From Candidatus Obscuribacterales bacterium (GTDB taxonomy: Bacteria; Cyanobacteriota; Vampirovibrionia; Obscuribacterales; Obscuribacteraceae), in NCBI GenBank assembly GCA_020054205.1, contig JAGVLS010000020.1, positions 29,223 through 93,222 on the forward strand: DNA of 64,000 nt. Reading direction: 5' to 3'. Below are positions 33,443 to 42,275 of the stretch, piece after piece. Below the pieces are notes generated by a model. It searched no databases and was not told the DNA's origin. It worked only from the letters and a program-made list of their open reading frames with translations. The position numbers and the translations under genes were made by a program. Position 1 is the first letter of the stretch. The number at the start of each line of letters is the position of its first letter.

Positions 33443-34461
33443 TCGTTATAACGGATAACTACTGCTATTCCACCAGGGAATTGTCCATTATTGGTAGTTT
33501 GTGCGGGCAATAAACTACTAAATGACCATACTCCTGGATTATCTGCTACAAATTCTATATCTATACGGTCGGCTGGATTAAGAGTGATAGTATCTCTATT
33601 TACGTGAGGCTCTAAGGAATCAGATCCATTAATGGATACTATTTCAAACTTATGGCCACTTATATGTAATGGGCAAATACTTTCACTTACGTTAATTAGC
33701 CTTAGCCTAACTCTCTCATTGCGTTTTAACTCCATGGCGGCAATGGCAGGAGCACTTTTGCCATTGACCGTAAAAAGTGAAAAGGGTGCATTTGAGGTTG
33801 GTTTATTTATTGTTGTTTGTCCAATTAGATAAACAAAATCACGCTCGTAAGTCTTTGGCATACGAGTTGGTTCAATAGTTATGGCACCATATAATCCTGA
33901 CTTAATTTGATTCAAATGATTTATTTGAGGGTGATACCAAAATGTGCCTACTTGATTGGCTATAAATTGATAAGCAAAAGTTTGTCCTGGCAAAACTATT
34001 CCTTGGTCTTTGCGAGGCAGTCCATTTACTGAGTGAGGTAAAGTAAGACCGTGGAAATAAATGCTAGTCGGCACTTTTAGCTGGTTGTGTAATACTACTT
34101 TCACCAAGTCGCCTTCCTTCAGGCGCATGGTTGGACCAGGTATTTGTCCATTGTATGAAAGAAAAGTATTGCTTATTCCTGGGGCTATTTCCCAGCCAGT
34201 TTCTTTGGTTATTAAATGAATTTCTGTAATTTTTCGATGGCTCATATTATTGCGCAATTGTTGCATTTGTTCTTGCGCACCACTGATTGTTGATTTGAGA
34301 TCTTCTAATTCACTTCTCATATCATTAAGCTCAGATTTTTCCTGAGCTTGCTGTTCTGGCAAATCAGCTGCATCATCAATTTGACGTGCATAAGAAAATG
34401 TATTTGAAGATGCAAACAAAAACGTTGAAATAATAAAGCAAATAATTAAGTGTCTTAGCAT
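33439..34461 (-). CDS. Secreted multicopper-oxidase-like cupredoxin protein with degenerate copper sites
   Basis: From ATG 34461 the 340-aa protein begins MLRHLIICFIISTFLFASSN, a clear signal peptide (an in-frame ATG 84 nt upstream lies inside the universal stress gene and adds no signal). A short coiled-coil (LEDLKSTISGAQEQMQQLRN) follows, then two cupredoxin domains. MCO landmarks remain but ligands are missing: HxHG is YFHG, WYHSH is WYHPQ, HPxHLHGH is CPLHISGH and the C-terminal HCHxxxH motif is absent (GVWSFSSLLPAQ). T1, T2 and T3 copper sites therefore cannot be complete; it is probably structural, binding or a pseudo-oxidase. The stress-protein gene stops 16 nt upstream. Confidence 0.78.
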   Translation of the reverse strand: MLRHLIICFIISTFLFASSNTFSYARQIDDAADLPEQQAQEKSELNDMRSELEDLKSTISGAQEQMQQLRNNMSHRKITEIHLITKETGWEIAPGISNTFLSYNGQIPGPTMRLKEGDLVKVVLHNQLKVPTSIYFHGLTLPHSVNGLPRKDQGIVLPGQTFAYQFIANQVGTFWYHPQINHLNQIKSGLYGAITIEPTRMPKTYERDFVYLIGQTTINKPTSNAPFSLFTVNGKSAPAIAAMELKRNERVRLRLINVSESICPLHISGHKFEIVSINGSDSLEPHVNRDTITLNPADRIDIEFVADNPGVWSFSSLLPAQTTNNGQFPGGIAVVIRYND

Positions 34462-34477
34462 TGTGATAATGGAATAA

Positions 34478-35362
34478 TTAGTGGGGTTTGACAATGGCAA
34501 CACTGGTGTTTGCGTGTGTTGCTGTTCTGTGAGAAACACTGCCAATTAAAAAGTGTTGGATTGCTGTATGCCCTTGAGCACCCAATATAATCAAATCTGC
34601 TTTTACTTTGTCGGCTAGTGCAATAATTTCTGATGGTGGTTCTCCAACTTTCAAAACTGATTCGACATTTTTTATGCCTGCATCATTTAATATTCGGTGG
34701 CTATCAGCTAAATATGTCTCCCCTTCCATAAGCAGGTTTTGTTCGACTGCAGAAATGAATTCTATTGGTGAAACAAGTTTTAGCCCATCTGATAAATCAG
34801 CAACATGAATAAGGATTATTTTTGCGTTGGATAGATCAAATTGCTTAGCTGCCTGGTTTAAAGCATGCTTTGAATTTGTAGATCCATCAATGCCGATTAC
34901 TACATTTTGTAATTTTTTTTCGTTTTGCTTATTGGGACGGCATAATAATATAGTGCCGCTTCCATGTTTAACGACTTTAGATGAAACACTGCCTAGAAAA
35001 AACTTTTCTACTACAGAATGATGTCCAGGTGTAAGCACTGTCATATCAAAATTTTCATCTTTAGCAATTGACTCAATCATATAAGCTGGTGGTCCAGATA
35101 CTATTTCTAAGCTGATATTTTTACAAGAGCTAGATAATAATTTTTCTGCTTCACTTAAAATTTGTTTGGCTTTTGTATTTAGTTTTTCCGACCAATCATC
35201 AGAAAAAGTGCCAGCGGTTTTAATCAGATTTTCATAAGCCGGCAATACTTCTTTGACATGTAATAACTTAATTTGGCACGGGCTTAAATTAGTAAGTTTA
35301 GACAATACAGAAATGGTTGGCTCAAATGGCAAATTAATATCTAAGGGCAAAAGAATTTTCAT
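34478..35362 (-). CDS. Tandem universal stress protein (two UspA domains)
   Basis: A 294-aa protein with two Usp domains (1-145 and 149-294). The second has the complete ATP-binding motif G-2x-G-9x-G-S (ILGAQGHTAIQHFLIGSVS). The first has a degraded version (TPGHHSVVEKFFLGSVS), so ATP binding may be confined to the C-terminal half. AGGA lies 7 nt upstream of the ATG. Such tandem Usps respond to energy or redox stress. The pairing with an exported cupredoxin 16 nt downstream suggests joint expression in stress or metal/redox conditions, an inference. Confidence 0.88.
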   Translation of the reverse strand: MKILLPLDINLPFEPTISVLSKLTNLSPCQIKLLHVKEVLPAYENLIKTAGTFSDDWSEKLNTKAKQILSEAEKLLSSSCKNISLEIVSGPPAYMIESIAKDENFDMTVLTPGHHSVVEKFFLGSVSSKVVKHGSGTILLCRPNKQNEKKLQNVVIGIDGSTNSKHALNQAAKQFDLSNAKIILIHVADLSDGLKLVSPIEFISAVEQNLLMEGETYLADSHRILNDAGIKNVESVLKVGEPPSEIIALADKVKADLIILGAQGHTAIQHFLIGSVSHRTATHANTSVAIVKPH

Positions 35363-35536
35363 TGTTATTTCCTGAAAACTAATAAGTTAGGATATTGGCT
35401 TATTTTATTACATAATTCGATTACAGTTCTTTACAGTTGGGACATACTTGGGGGCTAATGCATTAAGTAAGTCTGAATTAGGGAATATTGATTTATATTG
35501 CAGCTTGAAATCCAGCCTTAATTAAAGAATTTCCTT

Positions 35537-36658
35537 ATGAAAACCTATCAATTGCAGTCCATGTTTTTAGCTTTAAGTTTCGCTTTTAATCTGACATGCG
35601 GGCTGGCTTTAGCTAATTCGCCAGCATCTGATACAAAGCCTAAATCTAATAATTGCAAGTTTAAGCTTAAGCCATTGTCTGGCACATGGGATAGCGGACG
35701 TAAAAGTCAATCGATAAATAAATCTAGTGATGAAAATTACAGCACTGTAAATGATCGTCCAGTTTTAAAAACCGAGCAAGCCGCACCGCTTAAATTTAAA
35801 GAAGCAGTTTTTAACAAACAAAATTCCAATAGACAAGCTCTTCAAGGTAATACGCAAAAAGTTTTGTTGGAGACAGGCATTAGTGTAAATGTGCCGAAGA
35901 CTCCTGAAGATGTAGCAAAATACCTAGCTAAAATGCGCATTATTATTGATAACTACGATAGGGTTGTTGCTGGTACTCTCATGGGTTCTACTGGTTTAAA
36001 TGTGGACGCTGGTAGTATAAACGTTAGCAAAGATAGAACTCAGCTTTTAGTTAGTCAGATATGTTCAATTGTGCCTCCTGCTGAGCTTAAAGCTGAACAC
36101 AATCAATTGGCTTCGACATTACTTACTGTTGGAAATTTTCTAGCAACTGGTGCCGATGGCAGTTTTGCCTCTTTAATGGCTGCACCAAAAGTGATGGCTG
36201 ATGTGCATAATACAATGGAAAATTATCACTCAGGAGTTAAAGATGTAATTGCAGCTTATGGATTAAATGCCCAACTAGATCCTTTTGCTGGTGAAAGTCC
36301 AGAAATGAAAGAAAAATTTGCTAACTCTGTGGATCAGTTTAAAACAAATAAATTTAACTCATTGCAAAATCAATTTGCCAAGAACCAGGCGACAAGTGGA
36401 AGTACAAGTACAAATGCAGGTACTAGTACGTTTTTTAGCCCAAGCCTAGGTGCCTCCAGCTTTAGCAGTAATTCCAATGGATTTTCAAGTGGCGGGCTGG
36501 GTCTAAATAGTTCTGACTCATCAAGTAGCGGACTTACTTCTTTGTTTAATAATCTCACTGGTGGTAATAGCGGTAATCTAAATCAACTTGGTAACATAAT
36601 TACACCTGAAAAAATGCAAGAGCTTGGCAAGATCATGCAAGATTTAGGTAATCAGTAA
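35537..36658 (+). CDS. Secreted protein with Ser/Asn/Gly-rich C-terminus, unknown function
   Basis: A 373-aa protein with a signal peptide (MKTYQLQSMFLALSFAF, cleaved near GLALANSP). The middle (about 110-265) is helical and amphipathic (EDVAKYLAKMRIIIDNYDRVV, LLTVGNFLATGADGSFASLM). The C-terminus from 275 is low complexity (Ser, Gly, Asn, Leu, Phe), ending EKMQELGKIMQDLGNQ. No catalytic or binding motif is visible. The upstream 174-bp gap holds no clear promoter. Family not recognised; it may be a surface or biofilm protein, which is speculation. Confidence 0.7.
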   Translation: MKTYQLQSMFLALSFAFNLTCGLALANSPASDTKPKSNNCKFKLKPLSGTWDSGRKSQSINKSSDENYSTVNDRPVLKTEQAAPLKFKEAVFNKQNSNRQALQGNTQKVLLETGISVNVPKTPEDVAKYLAKMRIIIDNYDRVVAGTLMGSTGLNVDAGSINVSKDRTQLLVSQICSIVPPAELKAEHNQLASTLLTVGNFLATGADGSFASLMAAPKVMADVHNTMENYHSGVKDVIAAYGLNAQLDPFAGESPEMKEKFANSVDQFKTNKFNSLQNQFAKNQATSGSTSTNAGTSTFFSPSLGASSFSSNSNGFSSGGLGLNSSDSSSSGLTSLFNNLTGGNSGNLNQLGNIITPEKMQELGKIMQDLGNQ

Positions 36659-36693
36659 TAAAACAAGTTAGAATAAATGTAGAGGTTACTTAA

Positions 36694-37989
36694 TTGATAG
36701 ATAGATACACGCGACCAGAAATGGGTGCGCTTTGGTCGGATGAGTCTAAATTTAGTACGTGGCTAGAAGTTGAGCTGGCTGTTGTTGCCGCTCAAGGTAA
36801 ATTAGGCATTATTGCTCCTGATATTGTTTCTGATATTAAGAAAAAAGCAAAATTTGATTTAGAGAGAATAAAAATTATTGAAGAGGATGTAAAACACGAT
36901 GTAATCGCTTTTTTGACAAGCGTTAGTGAAAGTGTTGGTGAAAATTCTCGTTTTGTTCATTTAGGGTTAACTAGCTCAGATGTAGTTGATACAGCGTTAG
37001 CGCTGACTCTTGTTAGAGCAGGAAAAATTATCGCGCGCGAGTTGGACAATTTGTATCAAGCAGTTCTTTTGCAAGCTCGCAAACACAAAAATACTGTTAC
37101 TATTGGCAGATCACATGGTATTCATGCAGAGCCAACCACATTTGGTTTTAAAATGGCTGTTTGGCTTGCAGAACTTGAAAGACATAAGCATCGTTTGAGC
37201 GAGGCAATAAAAATAATTTCTGTTGGGCAAATGAGTGGACCTGTGGGCACTTACTCAAATATTTCTCCAGAAGTAGAATCATTAACTTGTGAAATTCTTG
37301 GACTGACGCCAGCTTTAATTTCTACACAGATTATTCAACGTGATCGGCATGCTCAATATGTTTGGACCTTGGCTGCAATTGGCTCCAGCCTCGATAAATT
37401 TGCTACTGAAATTAGACATTTACAGAGAACAGACGTGCTGGAAGCGGAAGAACCATTTTCTGTGAAACAAAAGGGATCTTCAGCTATGCCACATAAGCGT
37501 AATCCAGTCGGTTCAGAAAATATATCTGGCTTAGCTAGAATTTTAAGAGCAAATAGTTTGGCTGCTTTAGAAAATATTGTTCTTTGGCATGAACGTGATA
37601 TTAGTCATAGTTCTGTTGAACGTGTTATCATGCCAGATTCCACAATTCTTATTGATTATATGCTTCACCGTTTTAGCAAAATTATGACTGATTTGGTTGT
37701 TTATCCTGATAATATGCAAAAAAATGCTGATGTATTTGGTGGTGTAATTTATTCGCAAGCTGTTATGCTCAAACTTATTGACAAAGGTCTTAGCCGCGAA
37801 CAAGCATATAAAATGGTTCAAGATAATGCTATGAAAGCATGGAACCAAAATGCTGGTAATTTCAAACAAAATCTTTTAGCTGATAAACAAGTACAAGAAC
37901 ATTTATCTAAAAGTGAAATTGAAGATTGTTTTAGACCAGAAAACTATTTGAAAAATATTGAAAAAGTCCTTAACCGATTAGGCGTATGA
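36694..37989 (+). CDS. purB: Adenylosuccinate lyase
   Basis: Cleaves adenylosuccinate and SAICAR in purine synthesis. The 431-aa protein begins MIDRYTRPEMGALWSDESKF, the classic PurB N-terminus, so TTG 36694 with AGAGGT 7 nt upstream is the genuine start although it is a rare codon. The fumarase-superfamily signature GSSAMPHKRNPVGSENISG carries the catalytic Ser loop; GLTSSDVVDTALALTL and GRSHGIHAEPTTFG supply the active-site Ser and His. The stop overlaps the malQ start (ATGA), so the two are coupled. Confidence 0.96.
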   Translation: MIDRYTRPEMGALWSDESKFSTWLEVELAVVAAQGKLGIIAPDIVSDIKKKAKFDLERIKIIEEDVKHDVIAFLTSVSESVGENSRFVHLGLTSSDVVDTALALTLVRAGKIIARELDNLYQAVLLQARKHKNTVTIGRSHGIHAEPTTFGFKMAVWLAELERHKHRLSEAIKIISVGQMSGPVGTYSNISPEVESLTCEILGLTPALISTQIIQRDRHAQYVWTLAAIGSSLDKFATEIRHLQRTDVLEAEEPFSVKQKGSSAMPHKRNPVGSENISGLARILRANSLAALENIVLWHERDISHSSVERVIMPDSTILIDYMLHRFSKIMTDLVVYPDNMQKNADVFGGVIYSQAVMLKLIDKGLSREQAYKMVQDNAMKAWNQNAGNFKQNLLADKQVQEHLSKSEIEDCFRPENYLKNIEKVLNRLGV

Positions 37990-39707
37990 TTGATTTTAGC
38001 CAAAAGATTTGTGGCATTTTAGTACCAGCATTTGCTTTGCGCGGTAAAAATGACTTGGGAATTGGCGATACCAATTCGATGTGTGAAGCAATTTCTTTTT
38101 GTGCTCGCAATAATATTGCTGTTTTACAAATACTGCCAATAAATGAAACGGGTGAGGATAATAGTCCTTATAATGCAATTAGCTCAATTGCCTTGGATCC
38201 TGTTTTGTTAAGTATGATACCTGATATGGTGCCTGGTTTAAATGATGAAATACTGAGTCGGTATATAAATAGCGATCTTAAAAATTCAATTAATCAAGGT
38301 GCTATAAATTATAGCTTGGTAAAAGAGCTTAAACTTAATATTTTAAAAGCAGCTTTTAAAAAAATTGCGCTCAATAAAAACATAACTAGTCAAATAGATC
38401 AATTTGCTCGTGAAGAAGCTGATTGGCTGGATGCATATACTCTTTTTCGCACTATTATGGATAGACAAAAGAGCAAAGCTTGTTGGACTTTGTGGGAAAA
38501 ACATTTGCAATTTTTTGCTGGTGCAAATAAATGGTATGCTGAGACAGCGGAGCACGAAGTTCTCGAACAAGAAAGAAAATTTTGGACTTATGTACAATGG
38601 GTAGCATATAAGCAGTGGTTGTATGTACGCCAATTAGCTCAAGAAAATAATGTGCAACTGATGGGAGATATACCCTTTGGTATCAGTCGTTATAGTGCTG
38701 ATGTTTGGGCGGAAAGAGATTTGTTTGATTTGAGTTGGTCAGGGGGAGCGCCTCCTGAGACATTTTTTCAAAGTGATTTATTTACTGCCAAATGGGGACA
38801 AAATTGGGGGCTGCCTTTATATAATTGGCAAAAACATGAAAATGATAATTTTGCTTGGTGGCGTCGACGAGTAAAAAAGATTTCTCAAATATTTCATTAT
38901 TTTAGAATTGATCATGTATTGGGATTTTATAGAATTTATGCTTTTCCTTGGAATCCGGAAGACAATGAAAAGTTTGTTGATTTAACGCATGAGCAAGCAA
39001 AACAACTAACTGGCGGTAGATTGCCGCAATTTATTCCATATAGCGATGATAATAAAGAACATGCTCTTCTTAATAAAGAACAGGGCGAAAAGTTTTTGAA
39101 AGTAGTCTTACAAGCAGCAGGCAATACTGGTGTGGTTGCTGAAGACTTAGGAATGATTCCTTATTATGTGCGTCCTTCTTTAGCTGGTTTGGGAATTCCT
39201 GGATTTTCAATTCCTATATTTGAACGAAATGAAGATGATCGTTCTTTTAAATCAAAAAATATGTTGCCAGCTATATCACTAGCGACGTATGGGACGCATG
39301 ATCATATGCCATTATTTGCTTTTTACGAAGACTTAGTTAGCCGCTGGCACGGATCAAATGGGCATGAGGCATGGCTTGATGTACAAAGACTGATGAAGTT
39401 TTTAGGTGGGGATGAAAATAGTCCATATAAGGAATTTTCTTATGAACTATATAAAGCTTTTATGCAAACTTTGATGGAAACGCCATGTTGGCTTTCTATT
39501 TTGATGATTACCGATCTACTTGCTACACAACAACGTTTCAATTTGCCAGGAACAAGTCAAAGTGGCAATTGGAGTGAACGTCTTGAAATGCCATTAACTG
39601 ATTATGAAAGTATGGAGCCTTTTAAAAGCCGAATTGCTTTAGTACGAGATCTCATAAAACAGACTAATCGTTTACCAAAATTAGCATCTTTAATCAAAAG
39701 CGAATGA
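37986..39707 (+). CDS. malQ: 4-alpha-glucanotransferase (amylomaltase)
   Basis: GH77 enzyme, 573 aa, that disproportionates maltodextrins and acts in glycogen/starch turnover. The motif LPINETGEDNSPYNAISSIA at the N-terminus, DIPFGISRYSADVWAER, SGGAPPETFF, the nucleophile segment RIDHVLGFYR (Asp), the acid/base VAEDLGMI (Glu) and GTHDHMPL (third Asp) are all there. At 573 aa it is slightly longer than typical bacterial (about 500) amylomaltases and lacks an N-terminal extra domain. Coupling to purB by a 4-bp overlap is unusual functionally but clear. Implies storage of glycogen-like polymer. Confidence 0.94.
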   Translation: MIDFSQKICGILVPAFALRGKNDLGIGDTNSMCEAISFCARNNIAVLQILPINETGEDNSPYNAISSIALDPVLLSMIPDMVPGLNDEILSRYINSDLKNSINQGAINYSLVKELKLNILKAAFKKIALNKNITSQIDQFAREEADWLDAYTLFRTIMDRQKSKACWTLWEKHLQFFAGANKWYAETAEHEVLEQERKFWTYVQWVAYKQWLYVRQLAQENNVQLMGDIPFGISRYSADVWAERDLFDLSWSGGAPPETFFQSDLFTAKWGQNWGLPLYNWQKHENDNFAWWRRRVKKISQIFHYFRIDHVLGFYRIYAFPWNPEDNEKFVDLTHEQAKQLTGGRLPQFIPYSDDNKEHALLNKEQGEKFLKVVLQAAGNTGVVAEDLGMIPYYVRPSLAGLGIPGFSIPIFERNEDDRSFKSKNMLPAISLATYGTHDHMPLFAFYEDLVSRWHGSNGHEAWLDVQRLMKFLGGDENSPYKEFSYELYKAFMQTLMETPCWLSILMITDLLATQQRFNLPGTSQSGNWSERLEMPLTDYESMEPFKSRIALVRDLIKQTNRLPKLASLIKSE

Positions 39708-39778
39708 CCTAGCAATTAATGTGGTACTGATTTAACATGGTAATAAGTCCAAACACCAGGCTGCCAAGGGGAGTTTTA

Positions 39779-40729
39779 ATGTTTCCAGCTTTTTTAATCA
39801 GAACAGCTATAGACTGGGTAAGACAAAACGAGTCTTATTTAGGTTTAAGTCCTAAAGAACGCTGTGAACAAGCTGTAAAAACTTGTCACAATTTATGGGA
39901 AGAAGAATTTGGTTTAGTAGATAAACATTTAGTTGAACCATCAGTTATAAGTGCGTATTGGGCAGAAGTTTTTCATTCTAGTGAATCTCCCGATGGTGAA
40001 GATGAATGGAAAGAAGGCATTTTAAAACGTTCTTCTCAATATGATTCTTTTGTCGAATGGCAAGAATGGTTTAAACAGAATAATTCCAGTGTCTATAAAG
40101 ATGATTTGATTTGGAATGGTTTAATTGCCAGTGCTTGGGCGCATACTCATCAATATGATGTAATGCTAGTGGCAGATAGTTGGGAATTTGTTCCAGCTAC
40201 ATCTTATTTGCCTATTAATGAAATATGGCGATTTGAACCACATATGGCTGCTGTCACTGAGCTAATGTATGAAATATGGCAAGAAGAAAAACAAGCTTAT
40301 GCTGAAATTGGCTTTGAGATTGGTGAAGCGAAATTTGACTATCTTGGTAAATTTGAATGCTTAGGATTTGATACTAAAAAATATTTTGCAATTTGGCCAG
40401 CAAAAGCAAAAAGAGATAAAGAAATTGTTGCCATTGGCGAAATAGTGGCAGATATTATTTTCCCAACTTCTGATGATTGGTACCGTGCATTAGATAATGT
40501 AATATTTGCGCATGATTCTTTAGATGTGACATCACTTCTTACTAGAGCACAATATGTATTTGGTAGCAAAAGACGTTTAATGGAATTAACAGCTGAAAGC
40601 GGAATTGAACAAGCTATAAGACAAGCGAAAGCAGAAGGATGGCTTGTTACATCTGAAGAAGAAAATGCTAGTAGCATCTTGTCGGAAGATTTGGGAATAG
40701 ACTCAGCTGATATTGCTGCTAAGGTCTAA
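39779..40729 (+). CDS. Hypothetical Trp-rich protein (316 aa)
   Basis: ATG 39779 is chosen because AAGGGGAG lies 5 nt upstream; a longer in-frame start at 39737 has no SD. The sequence is Trp/Glu-rich without signal peptide or membrane helix (MFPAFLIRTAIDWVRQNESYLG). Segments such as DSFVEWQEWFKQNN and PINEIWRFEPHMAAVTELMYEIW suggest a two-domain alpha/beta protein. The C-terminal 30 residues are acidic with a possible helical tail. Family not recognised; nothing in its surroundings (malQ upstream, rsmG convergent) gives a function. Confidence 0.7.
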   Translation: MFPAFLIRTAIDWVRQNESYLGLSPKERCEQAVKTCHNLWEEEFGLVDKHLVEPSVISAYWAEVFHSSESPDGEDEWKEGILKRSSQYDSFVEWQEWFKQNNSSVYKDDLIWNGLIASAWAHTHQYDVMLVADSWEFVPATSYLPINEIWRFEPHMAAVTELMYEIWQEEKQAYAEIGFEIGEAKFDYLGKFECLGFDTKKYFAIWPAKAKRDKEIVAIGEIVADIIFPTSDDWYRALDNVIFAHDSLDVTSLLTRAQYVFGSKRRLMELTAESGIEQAIRQAKAEGWLVTSEEENASSILSEDLGIDSADIAAKV

Positions 40730-40733
40730 ATAA

Positions 40734-41501
40734 CTATAATTCTTGCTTTATTTTTGTCATAGATCGAGGAAATTGGGCAGGTGTTGCTTTTACTTTCTCA
40801 ATAATCATAATTTGATGATCTTTGCTTATTGTTTCTTTATTCAAAGAAATTATTTCTTTGAATTCTCCTCCTAAAGCTTTAATATGTTCTTTGGCATTAT
40901 TCAATTCTATTTCCAATTGTGCTGTAGATTTTTGAACTAAAAATATTCCACCAATTGCTAAAAAAGGCAGTGCTAGCTCAGAGATTAATCTCAATTTCCC
41001 AACAGCACGCGCTGTTGCTATGTCAAATGAGTTTCGCATGATACTTTCGTGTGCTAATGTTTCAGCACGTTTGTTATAAATTTTGATATTGTCTAATGAA
41101 CAAATGTTTTTTACTTGATTGAGAAACAAAGTTTTTTTACTTATAGAATCAATTAGATTTAGATTTATATTATTAAACATAATAGCTAAAACAATGCCTG
41201 GAAAACCAGCACCAGAGCCTATGTCTATCAAATTAATAGCATTAGTCTTTTTAGTCCCAACATATTTATTTATTAGTGGCACTAAGCTTAGTGCATCCAA
41301 GATATGTTCTTTAACTAAAATATTTATTTCGGCATTGCCAACTAAATTAGTGTGTTCATTGTAAGTCTGTAATTCAAAACTAAATTGTTTAAGCAAATCA
41401 ATTTGATTGTTGTTCAATTCTACCCCGAGTAATTGGGATAAGGCAGAAAGCTCTTTAAAAGCATTATCTATATTATTCGTGTGTTCTGCTGATGAAATCA
41501 C
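40734..41501 (-). CDS. rsmG: 16S rRNA (guanine-N7)-methyltransferase RsmG
   Basis: Methylates G527 in helix 18 of 16S rRNA; loss gives low-level streptomycin resistance in many bacteria. The 255-aa protein has the SAM motif LIDIGSGAGFPGIVLAIM, the segment NLIDSISKKTLFLNQV, and a family-specific FDIATARAVGKLRLISELA, with the usual N-terminal helical part carrying TYNEHTNLVG. Start is GTG 41501, inside the 3' end of the upstream gene (29-bp overlap), suggesting coupling; a shorter start cannot be excluded. No mnmG/parAB neighbour is present. Confidence 0.94.
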   Translation of the reverse strand: MISSAEHTNNIDNAFKELSALSQLLGVELNNNQIDLLKQFSFELQTYNEHTNLVGNAEINILVKEHILDALSLVPLINKYVGTKKTNAINLIDIGSGAGFPGIVLAIMFNNINLNLIDSISKKTLFLNQVKNICSLDNIKIYNKRAETLAHESIMRNSFDIATARAVGKLRLISELALPFLAIGGIFLVQKSTAQLEIELNNAKEHIKALGGEFKEIISLNKETISKDHQIMIIEKVKATPAQFPRSMTKIKQEL

Positions 41502-42045
41502 TGAAGTATTGCTTGCATATGTCGATAATTTCTGGGCCAGCTAATTTTTTCTCGTCTAAATACCATTCAACTTTATTATCTGCTTTATTTAAATAAGCAG
41601 CTAGTCTTTTAGACGGGCTCACGCCCAATTCATCCATTTTTATATTATAGCCCCCCGAGCCTTCAGTAATTGGAAATTCAACAAATTCGATAACGCCGTT
41701 TATGCCCCTAATGCCAAAGAGCCAACTTTTACGTGCAAAAGAAAAATAAGCGACTTCATCTGGATCTACGCTTGTGTCAATATTGGCTAAAGGAGAATTA
41801 TTGTTGCCGGCAATTTTAGTCCTTGATTGTACTGAACTAACGACTGCTCTTAAGCGATCAAACATACAATGCTTATTGAATTCATCCGTAAAAGTTTTAA
41901 TAACAGTATGCAGTTTTTCTATAAAGGGAGCAGTTGTTATTGCTACCTGCCAGAGCTCTTCTCGGCTTTTTTTCTCTTGTTCTTGACGATCAAACTCATT
42001 TTGATTAGCTTGATCAGCTAATTGCTTTACCCAATTAAAGTCCAC
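41473..42045 (-). CDS. Hypothetical protein (190 aa)
   Basis: GTG start at 42045 preceded by AAGGA 7 nt upstream. The protein is hydrophilic with an N-terminal helix (MDFNWVKQLADQANQNEFDRQ) followed by a central helical stretch and a C-terminal alpha/beta part ending SDFISRTHE. Segments VDPDEVAYFSFARKSWLFGIRG and NKVEWYLDEKKL suggest a compact ligand-binding domain, but I see no known motif. It overlaps rsmG by 29 bp and is transcribed with it. The 230-bp gap upstream contains an (AT)6 run (42174-42185). Confidence 0.65.
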   Translation of the reverse strand: MDFNWVKQLADQANQNEFDRQEQEKKSREELWQVAITTAPFIEKLHTVIKTFTDEFNKHCMFDRLRAVVSSVQSRTKIAGNNNSPLANIDTSVDPDEVAYFSFARKSWLFGIRGINGVIEFVEFPITEGSGGYNIKMDELGVSPSKRLAAYLNKADNKVEWYLDEKKLAGPEIIDICKQYFSDFISRTHE

Positions 42046-42275
42046 TGTGATTTCCTTTTGGAGATTAAAATATGCAATTTAGGGAGTATCTATTGGAGAT
42101 ATGTAGGTATCTTTTGTGTCTTTTAAATTCCATCATATCAAAATGTGAAAAAGACAATAATATATAGTGTTAAATATATATATATGGCATGATTTAAACT
42201 ATTAATTTAGAGCTTACTATTTAGTTTCAACAATTATTAGTGATAAAGCCTATAATTTAGGGGTGTCTTTTCGGG

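Noticed and set aside
42174..42185. (AT)6 run as a functional repeat
   Set aside because: Isolated simple sequence in an AT-rich gap with no further structure.
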